DNA from: Dromiciops gliroides
Taxonomy: Eukaryota; Chordata; Mammalia; Microbiotheria; Microbiotheriidae
Assembly (NCBI RefSeq): GCF_019393635.1
Contig: NC_057863.1
Span: 639,368,306-639,432,305, forward strand
Direction of reading: 5' to 3'
DNA: 64,000 nt
Shown here: positions 61,301-64,000 of the stretch, piece by piece
Numbering within the stretch: position 1 is the first letter of the stretch
Layout of the letters: each line of letters starts with the position of its first letter
Notes under the pieces: generated by a model
Database searches by the model: none
Seen by the model: the letters and a program-made list of their open reading frames with translations, nothing else
Told to the model about the DNA's origin: nothing
Made by a program: the position numbers and the translations under genes

Positions 61301-62801
61301 CCAGGTCCGAGGCCCACCACACAGCTCCACGCCAATGCTAGCCATGGCAGCAGGTGGCAAGGGGCAAAACTGGGCCGGGCCCTATCCTCAGGCATGTGGA
61401 GAGCTCAATGCTTAGTCCCTCCTTCTGACACCAAAAAAAACCTCCCATGTAAACAGAAAGAGTAGGGAAGACAGGGCTAGGAAAAGAGCCACCTGAAGAT
61501 TGCAAACTCCCACATGGTGAGCCAGGGAGGTGAAAGGCAGGCCCACAGAGGCAGAGGCCCCACGGACAGAGGTACTCACGGGCGGGAATGTGCAGTCTCA
61601 TAGCGTTCGAAGGCGTGAGAGAGGTCATGCTTGTTGTTCATATAGCACTGGGTGCAGAGGTCATAGTCGAAGCAGATCTTGCATTTCCAACGCATCCCCC
61701 TCAGCCCGTGCTTCTTACAGCAGTCGCAGATGATGTTGGGGTGACGGACACCTGCAGGGGCAGCTCATGCTCGCCTGGCCCCCCCTCCCTAGGGCCCTTC
61801 CTCCTGCCTTTTCATCCTCTCCCCACCTCTGCTTCCCATCCCTCGCCACGATTCTCTCCTGGTGAGCCCCAATCCAACCCTCACCATCCAAGCGGCAGGA
61901 AGCCCGGAGGCCGGGGGACGAGGCCTGGCCGGGCCAGTCACTCCCCACTGATGGCCACAGGCAGGATGATGGGTGTGCTCCCTATGTCAGAGGGCCACTG
62001 GGAGGAAAGCACTTTGAAAACCATGGAGGCCTAGAGAGACGAGAGCCTCATCACCAAGTGCCTGGCAGAGCAGCAAAGAGGCCCGGGAAGCCATCTCTTC
62101 CCACTTGGTGGGCCACAGTGGGCTTACCCTGAGCCTCACAGAGAGGCAGACCACCTCATCCAAGGGAACAACCTTGACCTGGCCACTGCCCTGGCTGATT
62201 TCAGAACCCGGGGATCCTTGGGCCCAATTCCCAATCTCAATGTCCTTGAGTCAATAGTTAGAGCACCGGACCCAGAGTTAGGAGGACCTGAGTTCAAATC
62301 CAGTCTCTGACACTAATTTGCTGTGTGATCCTGGGCAAGTCACTTAATCTCTGTCTACCAGCTTCTTCATCTGTAAAGTGAGTATAACAGCACTGACCTC
62401 TCAGGGTTGTCGTAAAGATCAAATGAGATCACATCCATAAAGTGCTTTGTAAATCTTAATGAGCTACACAAATATTAGCGATTCTCATCATTCTCATGGA
62501 GACAATCCCTAACAGTCCCCTTCTCTCCAGCCTTCCCACTGTGCCTCACTTTACCTATCTGTGCGTTGTCGTAGAGGAGAAGGTCATAGGCGCCCTGGAA
62601 GCCAGTCCGGTAATTAGTCCTGGTGCCCTGATCCCACTGGACTACCACGGTTCGATCAGGCGTTGTAGGGCTGCCCTGCCGGCCGATCTCCACCACAGTG
62701 CCAACGTTCCCTTCGCCATTGTCTTGGTTGCCCCATTTCCAGTCCACCCCTCGCACCACACGCATCCCCACCTGCATGCTGGCATAGCAATCCAGGTCCA
62801 T
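49080..62801 (-). CDS. MIB2: MIB2 (mindbomb-2, skeletrophin) E3 ubiquitin ligase, complete coding region
   Basis: RING-type E3 that ubiquitinates Notch ligands such as Delta to promote their endocytosis. Exons in transcript order: 62801-62555, 61751-61580, 55970-55864, 55652-55458, 55241-55099, 54938-54831, 54638-54534, 53999-53837, 53660-53527, 53184-53036, 52926-52770, 52274-52120, 51687-51561, 51173-50943, 50212-50040, 49889-49681, 49578-49513, 49324-49080. These give 961 residues with consistent phases. Human MIB2 is about 1013 aa in the long form. Domains: MIB/HERC2 ~10-80; ZZ finger 91-128; MIB/HERC2 ~155-235; MIB repeats ~240-400; ankyrin repeats ~455-790; RING1 836-870; RING2 917-949; C-terminus RDRIQIFV. 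The ATG at 62801 has context ACCGCCATGG. Intron 9 appears to be GC-AG. An upstream non-coding exon and the promoter are probably outside the window. Confidence 0.97.
49513..49578 (-). CDS. MIB2: MIB2 exon 17: second half of RING1
   Basis: Encodes [20 protein letters not shown] then RQ, supplying Cys860, Cys867 and Cys870. Acceptor GTCCTCAG, donor GTGGGG. Confidence 0.94.
49681..49889 (-). CDS. MIB2: MIB2 exon 16: first half of RING1
   Basis: A linker with a Gly-rich run ([13 protein letters not shown]), then [20 protein letters not shown] and SIVCE, supplying Cys836, Cys839, Cys851, His853 and Cys857. Acceptor CTTGGGCAG, donor GTGAGG. Confidence 0.94.
50040..50212 (-). CDS. MIB2: MIB2 exon 15: last ankyrin repeat
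   Basis: Encodes [20 protein letters not shown] then [20 protein letters not shown] and ends GFAQRF. Acceptor CTCTCCCAG, donor GTGGGA. Confidence 0.94.
50943..51173 (-). CDS. MIB2: MIB2 exon 14: ankyrin repeats
   Basis: Encodes [20 protein letters not shown] and [20 protein letters not shown], then a divergent linker ending ASLFSR. Acceptor GCCTGCAG, donor GTAGGA. Confidence 0.93.
51561..51687 (-). CDS. MIB2: MIB2 exon 13: ankyrin repeats
   Basis: Encodes [20 protein letters not shown] then [20 protein letters not shown] and KE. The donor is GAG|GTTGGG, GT but with poor +3 to +6 consensus. The next exon starts exactly at the expected GRCDVN, so the boundary is well supported. Confidence 0.93.
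52120..52274 (-). CDS. MIB2: MIB2 exon 12: ankyrin repeats
   Basis: Encodes [20 protein letters not shown] then [20 protein letters not shown] and [11 protein letters not shown]. Acceptor TCCCATAG, donor GTGAGT. Confidence 0.95.
52560..52768 (+). repeat. G/A-rich tandem array (GGGGAGATCA-type)
   Basis: Imperfect units of GGGGAGATCAGG with G4-G6 runs. Adjacent to the MIB2 exon 11 donor and C/T-rich in the MIB2 transcript. Confidence 0.9.
52770..52926 (-). CDS. MIB2: MIB2 exon 11: ankyrin repeats
   Basis: Encodes [20 protein letters not shown] then [20 protein letters not shown] and ends GCDVNIP. The donor GTACGT is followed within a few bases by a long C/T-rich tandem tract in transcript sense. 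Confidence 0.95.
53036..53184 (-). CDS. MIB2: MIB2 exon 10: ankyrin repeats
   Basis: Encodes [20 protein letters not shown] and [14 protein letters not shown]. Typical ankyrin G-TALxxAA-xG-x-VxLL signatures. Acceptor CATCCTGCAG, donor GTAAGG. Confidence 0.96.
53527..53660 (-). CDS. MIB2: MIB2 exon 9, with probable GC donor
   Basis: Encodes [20 protein letters not shown] then [20 protein letters not shown] and RHPDK, leading into the ankyrin region. The junction to exon 10 needs donor AAG|GCAAGG, a GC-AG intron. The only close GT (GTGTGG, six bases on) would add Ala-Arg. Confidence 0.9.
53837..53999 (-). CDS. MIB2: MIB2 exon 8
   Basis: Encodes [20 protein letters not shown] then [20 protein letters not shown] and onward to AKEPK. 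Acceptor TCTCACAG, donor GTAAGG. Confidence 0.95.
54207..54357 (+). mobile_element. Marsupial tRNA-type SINE
   Basis: Full-length with a 16-A tail. Duplication AAGAAATGGGTGGCCAGG / AAGAAACGGGTGGCCGGC. In MIB2 intron 7. Confidence 0.93.
54534..54638 (-). CDS. MIB2: MIB2 exon 7
   Basis: Encodes [20 protein letters not shown] then [15 protein letters not shown], second MIB repeat. Acceptor TCCTGTAG, donor GTGAGT. Confidence 0.95.
54831..54938 (-). CDS. MIB2: MIB2 exon 6
   Basis: Encodes [20 protein letters not shown] then [16 protein letters not shown], residues 289-324. Acceptor GGCTGCAG, donor GTGAGT. It is preserved in frame although too short to stand out as an open frame alone. Confidence 0.95.
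55099..55241 (-). CDS. MIB2: MIB2 exon 5
   Basis: Encodes [20 protein letters not shown] then [20 protein letters not shown] and GWNPKMAE, the first MIB repeat. Acceptor AACTCCAG, donor GTGAGG. Confidence 0.96.
55458..55652 (-). CDS. MIB2: MIB2 exon 4: MIB/HERC2 domain 2
   Basis: Encodes [20 protein letters not shown] and [20 protein letters not shown], ending EHLPRL. Acceptor TCTTCCCAG, donor GTACGG. Confidence 0.96.
55864..55970 (-). CDS. MIB2: MIB2 exon 3
   Basis: Encodes [20 protein letters not shown] then [16 protein letters not shown], the start of MIB/HERC2 domain 2. It follows the 5.6 kb intron 2. Donor GTGAGT. Confidence 0.95.
56090..56350 (+). mobile_element. Full-length MIR/CORE-type SINE
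   Basis: GGCAGCTAGGTGGCGCCATA head, CAGTTTCCTCAACTGTCAAA core, and tail AAGCACCTGGCCCAGTGCCT. Shows the shared tRNA head with the young SINE. Confidence 0.8.
57140..57800 (+). mobile_element. L1 3' end, forward, split by a SINE
   Basis: AATGGAATACTATTGTGCAG, then after the SINE ATGAACTGATACAAAGTGAA to TATATAACTGGAGAAAATAC. 3' UTR complete. Confidence 0.88.
57190..57333 (+). mobile_element. Marsupial tRNA-type SINE in L1
   Basis: GGGGGCAGCTAGGTGGCCCA to CTCATTGCCCCACCCCGCCC and AAAAA tail. Target duplication unclear, so the copy is older. Confidence 0.88.
57801..58636 (-). mobile_element. L1 3' end, reverse, inserted in the forward L1 tail
   Basis: Reverse L1 3' UTR and ORF2 end; minus-strand translation [20 protein letters not shown] and IPLLDL. 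The AAAATACTATTAAAA motif is on both sides (57786-57800 and about 58639). Confidence 0.9.
59205..59345 (+). mobile_element. Marsupial tRNA-type SINE
   Basis: CAGCTAGGTAGCGCAGTGGA to CACTTATCCCCCATCGCC with an AATAA-rich tail. Confidence 0.88.
59447..59612 (+). repeat. Local duplicated block, copy A
   Basis: AAGCTTCTGCAGCCCTCTGA through TATGGATTTGTATCCATCCC to AGGCCCTTAAGAGGGGGG. About 95% identical by eye to 60728-60892, same orientation. Confidence 0.9.
59930..60080 (+). mobile_element. MIR fragment
   Basis: CACACCTGGGTTCAAATCCC, then GGACAAGTCACTTAACCCCT. Confidence 0.6.
60728..60892 (+). repeat. Local duplicated block, copy B
   Basis: Second copy 1.28 kb from copy A. Identity breaks off on both sides right after GAGGGGGG and before AAGCTTCTGC. 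Confidence 0.9.
60940..61165 (+). mobile_element. MIR/CORE-type SINE
   Basis: GGGCCCAGAGTCAGGGGGAT, CTGTCTGCCTCGGTTCCCTA and CCAGGGTTGTTGTGAGGATC. Confidence 0.75.
61580..61751 (-). CDS. MIB2: MIB2 exon 2: ZZ zinc finger
   Basis: Encodes [20 protein letters not shown] then [20 protein letters not shown]. Zinc-binding Cys at 91, 94, 106, 109, 115 and 118 plus the terminal His residues are present. Acceptor CCCTGCAG, donor GTGAGT. Confidence 0.96.
62240..62475 (+). mobile_element. MIR/CORE-type SINE
   Basis: GGACCTGAGTTCAAATCCAG, GTGTGATCCTGGGCAAGTCA and tail AAGTGCTTTGTAAATCTTAA. In MIB2 intron 1 near the exon 1 donor. Confidence 0.78.
62555..62801 (-). CDS. MIB2: MIB2 coding exon 1: MIB/HERC2 domain 1
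   Basis: Residues 1-82: [20 protein letters not shown] then [20 protein letters not shown]. An upstream in-frame GTG at 62813 was not used because the ATG at 62801 has the strong context. A possible acceptor (GAGCAG) lies just upstream. Donor GTAAAG. Confidence 0.95.
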
Positions 62802-63339
62802 GGCGGTCAGCACAGCTGCTCACCAGCGTTCCTGAGGAGCAAAGAACACAAGAGGGAGGAGTCAGAGGAGCCCCCACTGAGGCCCAGCTAAAATGCCACC
62901 CCAGTCACCCCGGGGGGACAAGCTGAATGCCCAAGGAGGAGGATGGGAAGCAAACCTTCTTTGGGGGCAGCAAGGCCAACACCCTGTGCTCTGTGAAAGC
63001 CCGGCCAGGACTCTGATGGAGACTTGCCCGAGCATGGACAGCCTGCTGCTGTCATTTCCTCGCTGGCTCTGCCCAGGAGCCCATGGCTCACTGACCTCTG
63101 GGGAGCTCTCAGTGTGTAAAGTCAGAGCCTGGCTTCTAATCGCCAGGAAGTCCCTCCATCACCATGGGACCCAGGACAGCTTGCTGCCTTCTCTGGGCCT
63201 GGAAAAGAGGGGGTCCAACCTCACACCACTCCTGCCAGCTCTGACCCTTTGGGATCACACAACAAAGGCAACATCTGTGGTCAGCTGCTCCTCTTCCCCC
63301 CAGTTCTGTTAGTGTACCCTCCTACTCCCTCCCCTTCCT

Positions 63340-63412
63340 CCACACACACGCATGTGTGCATACACGCATACACATGCATGCATGCACATGGCATGCACAC
63401 ACGCTCAGGAAT
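63340..63412 (+). repeat. (AC/GC/AT) alternating purine-pyrimidine tract
   Basis: ACACACACGCATGTGTGCAT and CATGCATGCATGCACATGGC. Degenerate CA/TG repeat. Confidence 0.85.
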
Positions 63413-63609
63413 CCAGTCTACTTATCTGCAGTTGCTGCCCGGCATAGGCCATAGAGACTGAGCTTGGCAGGAAAGCCACCCAAGTCAGGCACATGGCTGC
63501 CCACCAGCTCCGCTTCTGCTCTGCATACAAAGAGCACAGCAGACTGACTTCTGGCAGAGGGGGTGGGGAGCACAGTCACCATCAGTCCCTGTCTAGCTTT
63601 ACCAAGCTA

Positions 63610-63800
63610 ATTCCAATCCCACTGCTGCCACTTCCTAGCTGTGTGACCCTGTGTCACTTCACCTGCCAGCCTCAGTTCCTGCAGGAGATAGTAACAGCAT
63701 CTACCTCCCTGGGTGGTCATTAGGAACAAAGGAATAACTTTTGTAAAGCTCTTGGCATGATGCCTGGCACACAGTAGGTGCCAAATAGATGTTTATTCCC
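63610..63800 (+). mobile_element. MIR SINE
   Basis: CCTAGCTGTGTGACCCTGTG and GCCTGGCACACAGTAGGTGC. Confidence 0.72.
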
Positions 63801-64000
63801 TTCTCCTTCCTCTTCCAACCATAACCAGCATCCTGAGAGTGAAAAGTCAAATACAATTCTAGACTGGTTAAAAGCCGTCAATCCCCGGGGGCTTTTCCCA
63901 GCTAGCTGGCCAGGTGAGGCAGGCTGGGTTCTAGCTCTCTAGGGATTTTTAAACAGCTTGGGACCATGCGCTTCTCAGATGTGACACCCTCCTAGAAGCA

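Larger units (their letters stand above)
55971..61579 (-). other. MIB2 intron 2 (5.6 kb)
   Basis: Contains a MIR-like element, two SINEs, an inverted L1 pair and two copies of a ~165 bp block. No exon was recognised between the ZZ-finger exon and exon 3. Confidence 0.7.
62802..64000 (-). other. MIB2 5' flank or first intron
   Basis: Upstream of the MIB2 ATG. No CpG-rich promoter is visible, so transcription probably starts beyond the window. It contains a purine/pyrimidine-alternating repeat near 63340-63410 and a MIR-like SINE near 63610-63800. Nothing else recognised. Confidence 0.5.

Noticed and set aside
62802..62813. Upstream GTG at 62813 as the MIB2 start (MLTAMDLD)
   Set aside because: The ATG at 62801 has a strong Kozak context, and the upstream bases look like an intron-exon boundary.

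Overview
The window is vertebrate nuclear DNA, almost certainly from a marsupial. Three intron-split genes with canonical splice sites are set in a dense background of interspersed repeats. The dominant repeat is a ~150 bp tRNA-headed SINE that matches, from memory, the WSINE1-type SINE abundant in Australasian-lineage marsupials. It occurs with marsupial-type L1, L2, MIR, CR1/L3-like and hAT-like copies. There is no bacterial gene, CRISPR array or operon.

Region 1 (833-27818, + strand) holds the last 16 coding exons of CDK11 (PITSLRE kinase, CDK11B-type). The 5' exons lie upstream of the window. The 656 residues seen carry the Arg/Glu-rich linker, an acidic tract, the internal methionine that starts the p58 form, and a complete kinase domain. 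The 11 kb intron at 972-12023 contains a 7SL RNA pseudogene, an RPS24 processed pseudogene split by a SINE, and nested L1/L1/SINE insertions.

Region 2 (30063-40131, - strand) is a complete 8-exon MMP23 gene (394 aa): type II membrane anchor, furin-type site, metalloprotease domain, ShKT domain and Ig-like domain. It is tail-to-tail with CDK11, with stop codons 2.2 kb apart.

Region 3 (40132-49079) is intergenic and repeat-rich. Region 4 (49080-62801, - strand) is a complete 18-coding-exon MIB2 gene (961 aa): two MIB/HERC2 domains around a ZZ finger, MIB repeats, ankyrin repeats and two RING fingers. The order CDK11 -> <- MMP23 <- MIB2 matches, from memory, the human 1p36.33 arrangement, so this is conserved synteny. 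The genes act in separate processes (transcription/splicing and mitosis; shedding and K+ channel regulation; Notch-ligand ubiquitination).

I found no convincing undescribed gene system. The most unusual structures are the nested mobile elements, the two retropseudogenes, a probable GC-AG intron in MIB2, and several repeats likely to form non-B DNA. All family names come from recognition by eye; no database search was run.
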